Assembly: GCF_030546645.1 (NCBI RefSeq)
Contig: NZ_JAUOTO010000005.1
Span: forward strand, 620,001 to 684,000
DNA length: 64,000 bases
Direction: 5' to 3'
Origin: Flavitalea plasmicola
GTDB lineage: Bacteria > Bacteroidota > Bacteroidia > Chitinophagales > Chitinophagaceae
The notes beneath the pieces were generated by a model. It was given only the letters and a program-made list of their open reading frames with translations, did no database searches and had not been told where the DNA came from. Within the stretch, counting starts at the first letter, position 1. Each line of letters opens with the position of its first letter. This document shows, in pieces, positions 9,124-18,600 of the stretch. The position numbers were made by a program, and so were the translations under genes.

Positions 9124-9552
9124 ATGGCAGATGTACATGATGCAGTAACGCGTAGTTACAATATGAGCCGGATCAAAGGCAAAAACACCAGGCCGGAACT
9201 GGTGCTGAGAAGGATACTGCATGCTTACGGGTTCAGGTATCGTCTGCATGTCGCCGGTTTGCCGGGCCGTCCGGATATCGTGATGCCGGCATACAGGACC
9301 GCTATTTTTGTCCACGGCTGTTTCTGGCATGGCCATCAGGAGTGCAGGTATTTTGTTATTCCCAAGACACGCACGGAATGGTGGACGGATAAGATCAACA
9401 GGAACATTGCCAATGATAAAAATGCAACGGAAAGACTCAAAAAACTTGGGTGGAAAATCGTGACGATCTGGGAATGTGAATTAAAGCCCGATAAAATTCA
9501 GAAAACATTGGCTAAATTGTTTGGCAATCTACAAAAAAGAAGGGAAGCATAA
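9124..9552 (+). CDS. vsr: Very short patch repair endonuclease (Vsr)
   Basis: The 142-residue protein matches Vsr, which nicks DNA 5' of the T in T:G mismatches created by deamination of 5-methylcytosine. Visible are the N-terminal SRIKGKNTRPEL helix, the catalytic Asp in GRPDIV (about residue 52) and the zinc/catalytic cluster FVHGCFWHGHQEC with its His and Cys residues. It immediately precedes a C5-cytosine methyltransferase, the usual arrangement, where Vsr repairs the mutations the methylation causes. The ATG at 9124 is preferred over the upstream TTG at 9109 because it gives the family's usual N-terminus. Confidence 0.93.
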   Translation: MADVHDAVTRSYNMSRIKGKNTRPELVLRRILHAYGFRYRLHVAGLPGRPDIVMPAYRTAIFVHGCFWHGHQECRYFVIPKTRTEWWTDKINRNIANDKNATERLKKLGWKIVTIWECELKPDKIQKTLAKLFGNLQKRREA

Positions 9553-9556
9553 CGTT

Positions 9557-11050
9557 ATGAGCAAGATCGATAGAATTAAAAATGGCGGCAAACCCCGGGT
9601 GTTGGATCTGTTTGCCGGCTGCGGAGGTATTTCCCTTGGTTTTCTGGCGGCGGGATATGAGATCATCGGGTCCATCGAAATTGACCCCGATGCAGCCAGG
9701 ACACATGCCATTAATTTTTACAGAGGCGCTCCGGAAGAGGTCATTGACACACACAGTAAGCCGGGCGATATTACACAACTGGAGCCTGCCGATTTTATGG
9801 CGGACCTGGGATATGAAGGAGATATTGCAGATCACGTGGACGTCATTGTCGGAGGGCCTCCCTGCCAGGCATTTGCCAGGGTTGGCAGGGCCAAGCTCAG
9901 GGAAGTAGCCGAGCATCCGGAAGCTTACCTGAACGATCCCCGGGGTAATTTATACCTGCGATACCTGGAATATGTGAGAAAGCTGAAGCCTCTGGCCATC
10001 CTGATTGAAAATGTTCCGGACGTACTGAACTACGGCGGGCATAATATTTCAGAAGAGATCTGTGAAGTGCTGGAAGAACTCGGGTATGATTGTAAATACA
10101 CGTTGTTGAATTCAGTGTACTATGGTGTTCCCCAGATGCGCGAAAGAATGTTTTTACTGGCGTATCACAGAGATCTCGACGTCGAACTCAGATTCCCCAC
10201 TCCTACGCATTGGGTCGACCTGCCGATCGGCTACCATAATTCAAGAAAAGTCGCCCTGAAAACATTGAATTTCGACCTGTTCACGGAGCATCCGGATAAT
10301 TATTACGAGGCGCCCCCCAAAGCCGCTAAGTCATTACCCAAAGCCATTACGGCATACCAGGCAACGGCCGACCTGCCCGTCATAAAGGAGCATTTAAATG
10401 GGGGGATCAAAAGAGGGGCCAGGAGGTTTGATGAACTGATGCCCTACCCCAAAAATCAGAAGCTCAATGCCTATGCAAGACTGATGAGAAACTGGGTAGG
10501 GTTTGAAAACACCGGGGGGATAAAAGATCATGTCATCCGGAGTCTGCCCAGGGATTATAAGATCTTCGCTAAAATGAAGGCGGGCGATCAGTATCCGGAA
10601 GCTTTCAAGGTGGCCACAGCTCTTTTTCAGAAAGAGATTCAGAAGCTGGCAAAAAAAGGAATCACGTACAAGGAAGATTCGGAGGAATATAAAGCGCTGA
10701 AGGCAGAGTTTGTGCCTCCTTATGATCCGGGAAAATTCCCGAATAAATGGAGAAAAATGGAAAAGGACATGCCTTCCAGGACCTTACTGGCGCATCTGGG
10801 AAAAGATTCCTATTCTCATATTCACTATGACAGCGACCAGGCCAGGACCATCTCTGTGAGGGAAGCCGCCCGTTTCCAGTCATTTCCCGATGGGTTTGTT
10901 TTCAGCGGCACCATGAATCCTGCTTTTAAGCAGATCGGAAATTCCGTTCCGCCCCTGATGGCAAAAGCCCTTGCCGACCAGATGCTCGTAACATTAAATG
11001 AAACAGTACATGTCGAGGAAGTTAGCCATCAAGCGATTGACGTCATCTGA
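9557..11050 (+). CDS. DNA (cytosine-5)-methyltransferase
   Basis: The 497-residue enzyme transfers methyl groups from S-adenosylmethionine to C5 of cytosine. Motifs in order: I, LDLFAGCGGISLGF near residue 16; IV, GGPPCQAFA with catalytic C103; VI, ENV near residue 155; VIII, QMRERMFLL; then a target-recognition region of over 200 residues; and X, GNSVPPLMAKAL near the C-terminus. The large recognition region points to a specificity I cannot read. The start ATG at 9557 lies 4 bp after the vsr stop, and the 3' end overlaps the next gene by about 50 bp, so the three genes should be translated from one transcript. Role: modification arm of a type II-like restriction system. Confidence 0.95.
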   Translation: MSKIDRIKNGGKPRVLDLFAGCGGISLGFLAAGYEIIGSIEIDPDAARTHAINFYRGAPEEVIDTHSKPGDITQLEPADFMADLGYEGDIADHVDVIVGGPPCQAFARVGRAKLREVAEHPEAYLNDPRGNLYLRYLEYVRKLKPLAILIENVPDVLNYGGHNISEEICEVLEELGYDCKYTLLNSVYYGVPQMRERMFLLAYHRDLDVELRFPTPTHWVDLPIGYHNSRKVALKTLNFDLFTEHPDNYYEAPPKAAKSLPKAITAYQATADLPVIKEHLNGGIKRGARRFDELMPYPKNQKLNAYARLMRNWVGFENTGGIKDHVIRSLPRDYKIFAKMKAGDQYPEAFKVATALFQKEIQKLAKKGITYKEDSEEYKALKAEFVPPYDPGKFPNKWRKMEKDMPSRTLLAHLGKDSYSHIHYDSDQARTISVREAARFQSFPDGFVFSGTMNPAFKQIGNSVPPLMAKALADQMLVTLNETVHVEEVSHQAIDVI

Positions 11051-12137
11051 TCTGACCATTTTCAAATGGCATCATAAAACATTGCATGAGGCCGGCAATC
11101 AGAAAGCAATTAATTTAAATGCCAACATTTTTATAGACAAACTTTATCCTGGCCTGCCCTATTCGGCGATCGGCAGACAGGGAAGGATACCGCTGGACCT
11201 TTTTATTTACGGGCCAGGCACCAATATATTGCTTAACCTGCAGCGGAAAATCATCAAGAATGAAACATACAAGAACTGGCGCTTAAACGGTGAGTTTATC
11301 GATAATCCGGAAGATAACCCGGATAGATTTAATCTATTGAAACCGGAAGATATTGTCGTTTTCGAATTCAACGGCAACGATGTACCTGTTTCGGCAAGGG
11401 CAATATTTATTTCGGATTCACTGGCGGACGATAAAGCGATATTCGACAGGCTGAATGCCAGATTACCTCCATCCGGCAGCAGGGCCGCCATGGTAACCAT
11501 CACCAGCCAGGAAATGGATGAAATAATAGCTCAGGCCAATCCGTTGCCGGATCATCCGATACGCCGGTTGTCCGTGGATGTCGATCTGGAAGAGGCTGTT
11601 ATCACAGGCGATGTCGATCCGCAAAAAATAGCCCGGAACCCCTCCCTGCGGACCATCACAAAGGAAGACTTCGAAAAAGCCAAAAGGAACGCTGAAGACA
11701 ACGGGCAGCGGGGAGAGGAACTGATCAATGACTTTTTGAAGATGTTACAGGCTACCGGCGTGATAACTTCTTTTGAATGGACGTCCAATATCCATCCTGT
11801 CTATCCGTATGATTTTAAGCTGGAGAAGGACGGTGTGACAGCGCTCGTAGACGTAAAATCAACGCAGGGGGAATTTGAAACGCCCCTTTTTATTTCAATC
11901 AATGAATTAAAACAGATGGCTCAATGCAGGAGCTATGATCTTTACAGGGTATATGCATTGGAAGAAACCAGGGCAAAACTGCGGATTGCCAGGAATATGC
12001 AGCCCTTTGCGGAAGGAATCCTTGACATTCTTAGCCGGCTGCCCGAGGGCATACAATCCACCGTTATTTCCGTTGCGCCGGAAACACTCCCCTTTGGGGG
12101 GGAACAATCTATCGAGATCGACCTTCCCGAAGACTAG
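10998..12137 (+). CDS. DUF3883-type protein, putative restriction endonuclease
   Basis: This 379-residue protein overlaps the methyltransferase gene by 53 bp (41 bp if ATG 11010 is used). The C-terminal third looks like a DUF3883 (NO VEIN C-terminal) domain: GQRGEELINDFL near residue 242, then YDF (D272) and VDVKST (D285, K287), which together form a PD-(D/E)xK-like active site. The N-terminal 200 residues show no motif that I recognise and may hold DNA recognition. From its place behind vsr and the methyltransferase, the best guess is the restriction enzyme of the cassette. The nuclease motif is visible, but the assignment as restriction enzyme is inference from context. Confidence 0.7.
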   Translation: MKQYMSRKLAIKRLTSSDLTIFKWHHKTLHEAGNQKAINLNANIFIDKLYPGLPYSAIGRQGRIPLDLFIYGPGTNILLNLQRKIIKNETYKNWRLNGEFIDNPEDNPDRFNLLKPEDIVVFEFNGNDVPVSARAIFISDSLADDKAIFDRLNARLPPSGSRAAMVTITSQEMDEIIAQANPLPDHPIRRLSVDVDLEEAVITGDVDPQKIARNPSLRTITKEDFEKAKRNAEDNGQRGEELINDFLKMLQATGVITSFEWTSNIHPVYPYDFKLEKDGVTALVDVKSTQGEFETPLFISINELKQMAQCRSYDLYRVYALEETRAKLRIARNMQPFAEGILDILSRLPEGIQSTVISVAPETLPFGGEQSIEIDLPED

Positions 12138-12198
12138 CCGGCTGATGTTATTTCTCCCGTGGAGATCATGTTTTATACCGGATGGATTATCCCAGGTA

Positions 12199-12220
12199 GG
12201 GAGCTTTGCATAAAGCTCCC
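12199..12220 (+). promoter_or_regulatory. 9-bp perfect hairpin directly before a start codon
   Basis: GGGAGCTTT at 12199-12207 and AAAGCTCCC at 12212-12220 form a perfect stem with a GCAT loop. The hairpin ends 4 bases before ATG 12225. There is no T-run, so it is more likely a translation-affecting leader structure or an operator than a terminator. It also sits 62 bp after the stop of the restriction cassette. Confidence 0.4.
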
Positions 12221-12224
12221 CTTC

Positions 12225-13688
12225 ATGAAGGCCTACAACCGGAAATATGCGGCGCTGGCCCTTGGTATAAGCGTAACGATGCTGGTGGTATTCAAGGTTT
12301 TATATCCTTTCCCGAACCTGGTTTACGACTCCTATTTTTATGTGCAGGCGGCAGTATTCAACTGGCCCGTCAATGCCTGGCCAATCGGATATTCCAGGTT
12401 TCTCCGGCTGCTGGGTTTCTTTTCCCATTCCCCCCTGTTGTTTGTCTGCGTGCAGTACCTGTTGCTGGAATTGTCGTGCCTGTTTTTCTTTTTCACCTGG
12501 CGCTATTTCTTCAGGCCTGGTAAGATAATTACAGCTGTCCTGTTTGCCCTTCTTTTTGTGAATCCGCTGCTGCTGATTACCTGCAATTTTTTACAATCCG
12601 ATGCATTATTTATCAGTCTGAGCATTCTATGGGCAAGCCAGCTGTGCTGGATCATCTGCCGGCCCCGGCCCTATATGATCGTAACCCATGCGATCCTGCT
12701 TGCGTTAGCCTTTACGGTGCGGTATAATGCACTATATTATCCTTTGATAGGAGCGCTGGCTTTTCTCCTCAGCAGGCAACGCTTATGGCTGAAACTGGCC
12801 GGAATAGGATTGCCATTGCTATTGACGGCCGCCTTCGTGGTCTACACGGCAGGCCAGGTGGCGGCCATCACCGGCGAAAAACAGTTTTCGCCCATGGGGG
12901 GATGGAAACTGGCCAATAATGCTATATATGTGTATCCTTATATCACCCCTGTGGAAAAGCAGCTGGTGCCTGCAAGGCTCTGGCCCCTGGACAGCGTCAT
13001 CCGGCAATATTTTTTAAAACCCTGCGGGGATGATCCTGCGGGATTAAATAAGATGGATTTCGCATATGGTGGCTATTATACCTTTGTTCCCTGTTCGCCC
13101 CTGGTCCTTTATATGCGCAAAGTATACGGAAGAGAGGAAGATCACATCAATACACAAGGATGGATGGCTGTGGGATCCGTGTACCAGGAATATGGCACCT
13201 GGTTCATGCGTCAGTACCCCTTGGCGTATGCGCAGCATTTCATGGCGCCCAATCTTTTCAGGTACCTGAAGCCCGTCCCGGAAATTTTTGAAGAAAAGGG
13301 CTCCTTTCACCTGGATGAAAGGTTTGGCGGGGGAGTGGTAGGCGAATGGCTTGGGTTAAATACATTGTCAGTCAGCCAGTTCCGTATTAACCTTTGGCTC
13401 CGCGTGCTCGGGCCTTTTCCGGCGCTTTTCTCCATTGTGCACTTACTGTTTGTCCTGGGAATGGCAGGGTTTGCCTTCAGCGGCGGCTTCAGAAATGTGA
13501 AAAAGCCTTTTTCAGTATGCCTGTTGATGATGGCAGCGCTATGGCTGGTGGATCTTATTTTCAGCCTGTCTTCGTCCGGAATCGTATTACGGTATGAGAT
13601 TTTTATGGTCGTCATCGAGTCGGCCTTTGGCCTGTATTTCCTTGAATACGCCTACAAACATTTAGACAGGCCTGTATTGGCAAAGTAA
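12225..13688 (+). CDS. Polytopic membrane protein, possibly GT-C glycosyltransferase-like
   Basis: The 487-residue protein has about ten hydrophobic spans, with a large non-cytoplasmic region between about residues 230 and 390. An early loop contains YDSYFYVQAA just after the first span, the place where GT-C enzymes of the PMT/ArnT class carry a catalytic Asp. I do not see a specific family signature. It could belong to the same envelope-glycan set as the YfhO and GT2 genes at 5626-8626, from which it is separated by the restriction cassette. The frame is open upstream to 12159, but ATG 12225 follows the hairpin and starts with a basic residue before the first span. Confidence 0.65.
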   Translation: MKAYNRKYAALALGISVTMLVVFKVLYPFPNLVYDSYFYVQAAVFNWPVNAWPIGYSRFLRLLGFFSHSPLLFVCVQYLLLELSCLFFFFTWRYFFRPGKIITAVLFALLFVNPLLLITCNFLQSDALFISLSILWASQLCWIICRPRPYMIVTHAILLALAFTVRYNALYYPLIGALAFLLSRQRLWLKLAGIGLPLLLTAAFVVYTAGQVAAITGEKQFSPMGGWKLANNAIYVYPYITPVEKQLVPARLWPLDSVIRQYFLKPCGDDPAGLNKMDFAYGGYYTFVPCSPLVLYMRKVYGREEDHINTQGWMAVGSVYQEYGTWFMRQYPLAYAQHFMAPNLFRYLKPVPEIFEEKGSFHLDERFGGGVVGEWLGLNTLSVSQFRINLWLRVLGPFPALFSIVHLLFVLGMAGFAFSGGFRNVKKPFSVCLLMMAALWLVDLIFSLSSSGIVLRYEIFMVVIESAFGLYFLEYAYKHLDRPVLAK

Positions 13689-13738
13689 ATCGGCCCCTTC
13701 TTTTTATCCACTCAGGTGTTTGTACCATTTCCTTTGCT

Positions 13739-16363
13739 ATGAAGCACTTGTTCCCTGTTCTCTTTTTCGCCCTTTACCAGCCGGCCATCCATGCGCAATC
13801 ACCCTGCATCCCCGTTCAGCTGAAATGTGAATATTCCCTGCACCCCCTGGGCATCGACCGGCAGGATCCGCGTTTCTCCTGGCGGCTGGAAGATGGCAGG
13901 CAGGGTACTGCACAGATAGCTTTTGAGATCCATGTTTCCACGGACTCTTTGTCTTTATTAAAAGGGCATGCCGACGCCTGGCATTCCGGAATCAGGCGTT
14001 CTTCCAGGACGAATGGCATCGTCTATCAGGGCAAACCCCTTCGCAGCCGTACCCGGTACTACTGGCAGGTGACCGTATGGGATAAAGACAACAAGCCTTC
14101 ACATCCTTCTGCCATTACCTCCTTTGAAACAGGCATATTCACCTATCCTGAATGGAAAGGCGAGTGGATCAGCGACGGCCAGGACACTGCCTACAGGCCG
14201 GCCCCTTATTTCAGAAAGACATTCACTGTGCAGGGCCGGCTACGTTCGGCCCGTGCTTACATCTGCGGGCCCGGATATTATGAAATGAGCATCAACGGGA
14301 AAAAGGTAGGGGACCATGTGCTGGATCCGGCCTATACCCGGTACGACAAGAAGTCTTATTACTGTGTCTACGACCTTGCACCTTATTTGCAAGAGGGGCA
14401 AAATGCCCTGGGCGTCCTGCTGGGCAATGGCTGGTTCAACGAGCAATCCAGGGCTGTCTGGTTTTTCCATAAAGCGCCCTGGCGTGACAGGCCCAAATTA
14501 TTGTGTAATCTATACCTGGAATACGAGGATGGGACTACTGACTGCGTGGCCACGGATTCGTCCTGGAGGACTGCCGCCTCGCCCGTCATTTTTAATAATA
14601 TCTACAGCGGAGAATACATCGACCATCGCGCCATCCAAAAAGGCTGGGACCAGCCTGGCTTTGACGATGCACAGTGGAAAAAAGTGCGATCCGTGGTACC
14701 TGCACCGGGTGAACTGCGTGCACAGCTGATGCCACCCATCCGGGTGAAAAAGGAAATAAAGCCCGTCTCCATGCAGAAATGGAGCGACAGCCTTTACGTT
14801 TTTGACCTGGGGCAGAATTTTTCAGGACTCAGCCGCCTGCGGGTATCAGGAGAAAGAGGAACCATTGTCTCGGTCAAACATGGGGAGGAGCTCAGCCCGG
14901 AAGGGCGGCTGAACCAGGAGAATATCAGCGTGCACTATCGTTTTGCAGATCCGGAGGAGTCCGCACAGACGGATAAGTACGTGCTGGCGGGGGAAGGCAC
15001 GGAGGAGTTCACCCAGCATTTCACGTATCATGGCTACCGTTACGTAGAGGTTCGGGCTGACGGGCCGGTCCGGATAACCCCGGACGGGCTCACCGGACTC
15101 TTTATTCATACAGACGTCAGCCCGGTCGGATCTTTTTCCTGCAGCGATACCCTGATCAACAGGATTTATTCTGCGGGGATCTGGTCCTATCTTTCCAATA
15201 TGCAGGGCATCCCCACCGATTGTCCCCAGCGGGAGAAGAATGGCTGGACAGGTGACGGTCATATTGCCGCGGAGGTGGGTCTGTATAATTTTGATGCTAT
15301 ATTATTCTATGAGAAATGGATAGCGGACTTCATCGATGAGCAGCAACGAAACGGAGAGATCGCGCCCATAATCCCTACATCCGGATGGGGATATAATTTT
15401 CACAACGGCGTCGGCCCTGTCTGGGATGCCGCCCTGTTATTGATCCCCTGGTATATTTATGAATATTATGGGGATGATTTTTTGATACGCAGCTATTATG
15501 ACCAGTATAAGAAATATGTCGATTACCTGCGTTTCCGGGCCGACAGCAATAACATACAACACTTTGGACTGGGTGACTGGAGCCCATACAAATCCCGTAC
15601 CCCTATCGAACTGACCTCTACCTCGTATTATTACCAGGTAACCCTGCTGCTATCAAAATTTGCCCGCATCACGGGAAGAAAGGATGACGCGGCTGCGTAC
15701 AGGCAGCTGGCGGAAAAAATACGCAGTTCCATCAATACGCATTTATTCGATAAGGCCACGGGGCTCTATGCCAATGGTACCGAGACCGCCCTCAGCACCA
15801 TGCTTTGCCAGGACATTGTGCCTGTGGCGGAGAAGCAGCGGGTATTGGACAACTTGGTCAGGGCCATAGCGCAGAATGATAACCACCTGGACGTAGGCAT
15901 GATCGGCAGCAAACATCTGCTGAATGCGCTTTCCTCAAATGGAGTGGCCGACCTGGCGTTCACCATTGCTTCCCAGCGGACAAAGCCTTCCTGGGGATGG
16001 TGGTTGTTACAGGGAGAAACTACTTTCCAGGAAGAATGGGGGATCGGGCCTTCCCGCAATCATATTTTTCTGGGGGAAATTGTGGCATGGTTTTTCAAGG
16101 CGCTGGCGGGGATACAGGTGGATCCGGACAGGCCTGGATTTGAGCATATCATCATCAGGCCCAGTTTTGTGCATGGATTATCATTTGCGAATGCGTCGGT
16201 AGAGACAGTGCATGGTAAGGTGAGTACAGCCTGGAAACGAGTGGGGGGGGCGGTGATCTTTGATCTTGCAGTTCCGCCTAATGCTACGGCTACGGTTTAT
16301 TTGCCTGGAGGGAGGGTACATGAGGTGAAGGCGGGGAGATATCACTTTACAGGGAAATATTAA
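13739..16363 (+). CDS. Alpha-L-rhamnosidase, GH78
   Basis: The 874-residue secreted enzyme should remove terminal alpha-L-rhamnose from plant or bacterial glycans. It begins with a Sec signal peptide ending near AIHAQS (residue 20), followed by N-terminal beta-sandwich domains, then the (alpha/alpha)6 catalytic barrel with DCPQREKNGWTGDGH near residue 493, containing the general-acid Glu, and TTFQEEWG near residue 763, where the second catalytic Glu lies. The C-terminal beta domain is present, so the enzyme is full length. No SusC/SusD pair or other glycoside hydrolase is adjacent, so it is not in an obvious polysaccharide utilisation locus. Location is periplasm or cell surface. Confidence 0.93.
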   Translation: MKHLFPVLFFALYQPAIHAQSPCIPVQLKCEYSLHPLGIDRQDPRFSWRLEDGRQGTAQIAFEIHVSTDSLSLLKGHADAWHSGIRRSSRTNGIVYQGKPLRSRTRYYWQVTVWDKDNKPSHPSAITSFETGIFTYPEWKGEWISDGQDTAYRPAPYFRKTFTVQGRLRSARAYICGPGYYEMSINGKKVGDHVLDPAYTRYDKKSYYCVYDLAPYLQEGQNALGVLLGNGWFNEQSRAVWFFHKAPWRDRPKLLCNLYLEYEDGTTDCVATDSSWRTAASPVIFNNIYSGEYIDHRAIQKGWDQPGFDDAQWKKVRSVVPAPGELRAQLMPPIRVKKEIKPVSMQKWSDSLYVFDLGQNFSGLSRLRVSGERGTIVSVKHGEELSPEGRLNQENISVHYRFADPEESAQTDKYVLAGEGTEEFTQHFTYHGYRYVEVRADGPVRITPDGLTGLFIHTDVSPVGSFSCSDTLINRIYSAGIWSYLSNMQGIPTDCPQREKNGWTGDGHIAAEVGLYNFDAILFYEKWIADFIDEQQRNGEIAPIIPTSGWGYNFHNGVGPVWDAALLLIPWYIYEYYGDDFLIRSYYDQYKKYVDYLRFRADSNNIQHFGLGDWSPYKSRTPIELTSTSYYYQVTLLLSKFARITGRKDDAAAYRQLAEKIRSSINTHLFDKATGLYANGTETALSTMLCQDIVPVAEKQRVLDNLVRAIAQNDNHLDVGMIGSKHLLNALSSNGVADLAFTIASQRTKPSWGWWLLQGETTFQEEWGIGPSRNHIFLGEIVAWFFKALAGIQVDPDRPGFEHIIIRPSFVHGLSFANASVETVHGKVSTAWKRVGGAVIFDLAVPPNATATVYLPGGRVHEVKAGRYHFTGKY

Positions 16364-16554
16364 GGAAGAGGCGAATGGAGCAGAGGTGTTATAGGCCGGA
16401 TGCGCCGGGGAAGTAGTAGAAAAGCTACGGTTGATTTTGGCTGTGCTTTAATTTTTAGATTTAAAGAAGCGTTACGTTTCTATTAGCTAGGATTGTTCAC
16501 AATGAAATGGGTGATTCAACGGTATCCTGTTCCGTTTTTATTTGATACTTTACC

Positions 16555-16595
16555 GCCTTGGTGGCTTGTGGGATCGAACCTGTGTCCATCCATAT
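16555..16595 (-). other. tRNA 3'-end-like fragment (T-loop pattern)
   Basis: On the minus strand the sequence reads CAGGTTCGATCCC, the pattern of a tRNA T-loop, but the stem pairs only at its inner positions and no D-arm, anticodon arm or 5' acceptor strand can be placed. It lies just upstream of the AT-rich OLD gene. tRNA 3' ends are common insertion sites of mobile elements, so this could be a remnant of such a site. It is not a functional tRNA. Confidence 0.25.
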
Positions 16596-16636
16596 AGTCA
16601 TCCATGCAACATTAATCAATCTCTAATTAAGAAAGA

Positions 16637-18472
16637 ATGAAATTCGGACAATTTGAAATTTTAAACTTTAAGGGTATTGAAAAATTAACTTTTGATTTGG
16701 ATAAATCTCCTGAAGCAAATATATATACGCTTGTAGGGCTAAATGAAAGTGGAAAAACAACAATATTGGAAGCTATCAATATTTTTAATTCAAATGACAA
16801 TTTGAGTTTTCTCGATATTCCAGGTTCCATTATTAAAGACTTAAATAATCTCATCCCAATTTCTAAAAGAGATAATTTTAATGGTAAAATAACAATCAAG
16901 GTAAAAATACTAATTGATCAATCGGACTTAGTAAAGATTAACGAATTTGTAAAGACGAATACAAGTTTTAGGAAGGTCAGGCCGATATCGGCTCTAAACT
17001 ATACTCGCCAATATGTATTCGTGAATTCGCAATATAAAGAATACAACTCTACCTGGGATGGCTTCTATGGAGTTTTGAAATCAGTTCCAATAGATTCATA
17101 TATACCAATTTTTGGAAGCCCATATTTAGAAGAAAATTTAAAACTAGCCCGATTCTGCTCAACCCTAATTCCAAGTATCTTATATTTTCCAAGTTTCTTT
17201 TTTGAATTTCCCTCTAAAATTTTACTGGAAACTGAAAAGGAACCAACATTGAAAGAAACGTTCTACATCGAATTGATTCAGGATATTCTGTTTTCTTTGA
17301 ATAATGGCACTGATGTAAAAACGCACCTGGTTGGCAGGATCAAAAGTAGTGAAGTAAGTGATAAAAGAAGCTTAGACCGGCTAATCCAGCTTATGGAGAA
17401 AAAAGTTAGCGAAGAGGTATTTAATGCATGGAATACCATATTTAGACGAAAAATTACTGATACAAAAATTATTATAAATTACGATAGGGACGAAAACGGA
17501 TTCGCATATTTAGAATTTCAGATTGAGGCCTCTGATGGCATTTATCAAATAAATGAACGTTCTTTGGGATTTAGATGGTTCTTCATGTTTTTGCTTTTTA
17601 CCCAATTCAGGCCCTTTAGGCAAAATGCTCCGAAAAATGTAATTTTTTTGTTTGATGAACCTGCATCCAACCTTCACTCATCTGCTCAAAAGCAACTTTT
17701 AGAGAGCTTTGAGAAAATAATTGGTGATTGCAAAATAATATATACTACCCATAGCCATCATTTGATAAACCCAAAATGGCTTGAAAGCACATATGTAGTG
17801 AAAAACGAAGGCTTGAAATTAGAAGACCCTGATATTTATAATATTAGAGAAACTAACATTAGAATTGAATCCTATAGAGATTTTGTTACCAAACACCCAC
17901 ATAATACCGCCTATTTTCAACCTATACTCGATGTACTGGATTATAGACCTAGTAATTTAGAGAATTTGCCCAATTGTATTTTCCTGGAAGGGAAAAACGA
18001 TTTCTATATTTTGTCTTACTTTCAAAATATCATATTTAAAGCAGCGTTCACATTTAATTTTACCCCCAGTACTGGATCTGGAAATTTAGACACTTTAATA
18101 AGTCTCTATATTGGATGGACAACCAAATTTATGATACTCTTAGACTCAGATAAAGAAGGAAAAAAACAAAAAGAGCGATATGTAAAAAACTTCGGGATTT
18201 TAGTTGAAAAGGTAATCTTTACGCTGGAAGATATTAATCCCTCTTGGAAGGATTTCGAAATGGAGGATCTTTTTGAAAAGTCAGATCTTATCTCCTTTCA
18301 ACAGACTTGTTACCCTGTATCGGTAGAATTCAATAAAACACATTTTAATCGCGCTATTCAGGAAAATTTAACAAATAAAATATATTTCCAATTTTCGGGA
18401 AACACCATTGCTAATTTTAATGTGATTTTCCAACATTTGACAAAAGAGATAAAAGCATTAGTATCGCAATAG
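16637..18472 (+). CDS. OLD-family ATPase/TOPRIM nuclease
   Basis: The 611-residue protein combines an ABC-type ATPase with a C-terminal TOPRIM domain, the layout of OLD nucleases, which act in anti-phage defence. Visible: the N-terminal FEILNFKGIEK strand, Walker A GLNESGKTT at residues 34-42, an ABC signature-like stretch near residue 305, Walker B FLFDEPASNLHS near residue 337 with a TTHSHH switch histidine after it, then the TOPRIM motifs FLEGKND (about residue 452) and LLDSDKEG (about residue 500). No UvrD-like helicase gene follows, so it resembles the stand-alone class. The gene is far more AT-rich than everything around it, a sign of recent transfer. Confidence 0.9.
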   Translation: MKFGQFEILNFKGIEKLTFDLDKSPEANIYTLVGLNESGKTTILEAINIFNSNDNLSFLDIPGSIIKDLNNLIPISKRDNFNGKITIKVKILIDQSDLVKINEFVKTNTSFRKVRPISALNYTRQYVFVNSQYKEYNSTWDGFYGVLKSVPIDSYIPIFGSPYLEENLKLARFCSTLIPSILYFPSFFFEFPSKILLETEKEPTLKETFYIELIQDILFSLNNGTDVKTHLVGRIKSSEVSDKRSLDRLIQLMEKKVSEEVFNAWNTIFRRKITDTKIIINYDRDENGFAYLEFQIEASDGIYQINERSLGFRWFFMFLLFTQFRPFRQNAPKNVIFLFDEPASNLHSSAQKQLLESFEKIIGDCKIIYTTHSHHLINPKWLESTYVVKNEGLKLEDPDIYNIRETNIRIESYRDFVTKHPHNTAYFQPILDVLDYRPSNLENLPNCIFLEGKNDFYILSYFQNIIFKAAFTFNFTPSTGSGNLDTLISLYIGWTTKFMILLDSDKEGKKQKERYVKNFGILVEKVIFTLEDINPSWKDFEMEDLFEKSDLISFQQTCYPVSVEFNKTHFNRAIQENLTNKIYFQFSGNTIANFNVIFQHLTKEIKALVSQ

Positions 18473-18600
18473 CTAAAGAAGACCGAAAAGGCTGTTTGGG
18501 CGTGGCTAGTTCAAGTTCGGCAATTCCTATTGATTGATGAAAATGTGGGCGCTTTCTATCGAGGTTTGGACACAACTTTATAGTGCTACGCGCCATTAGT

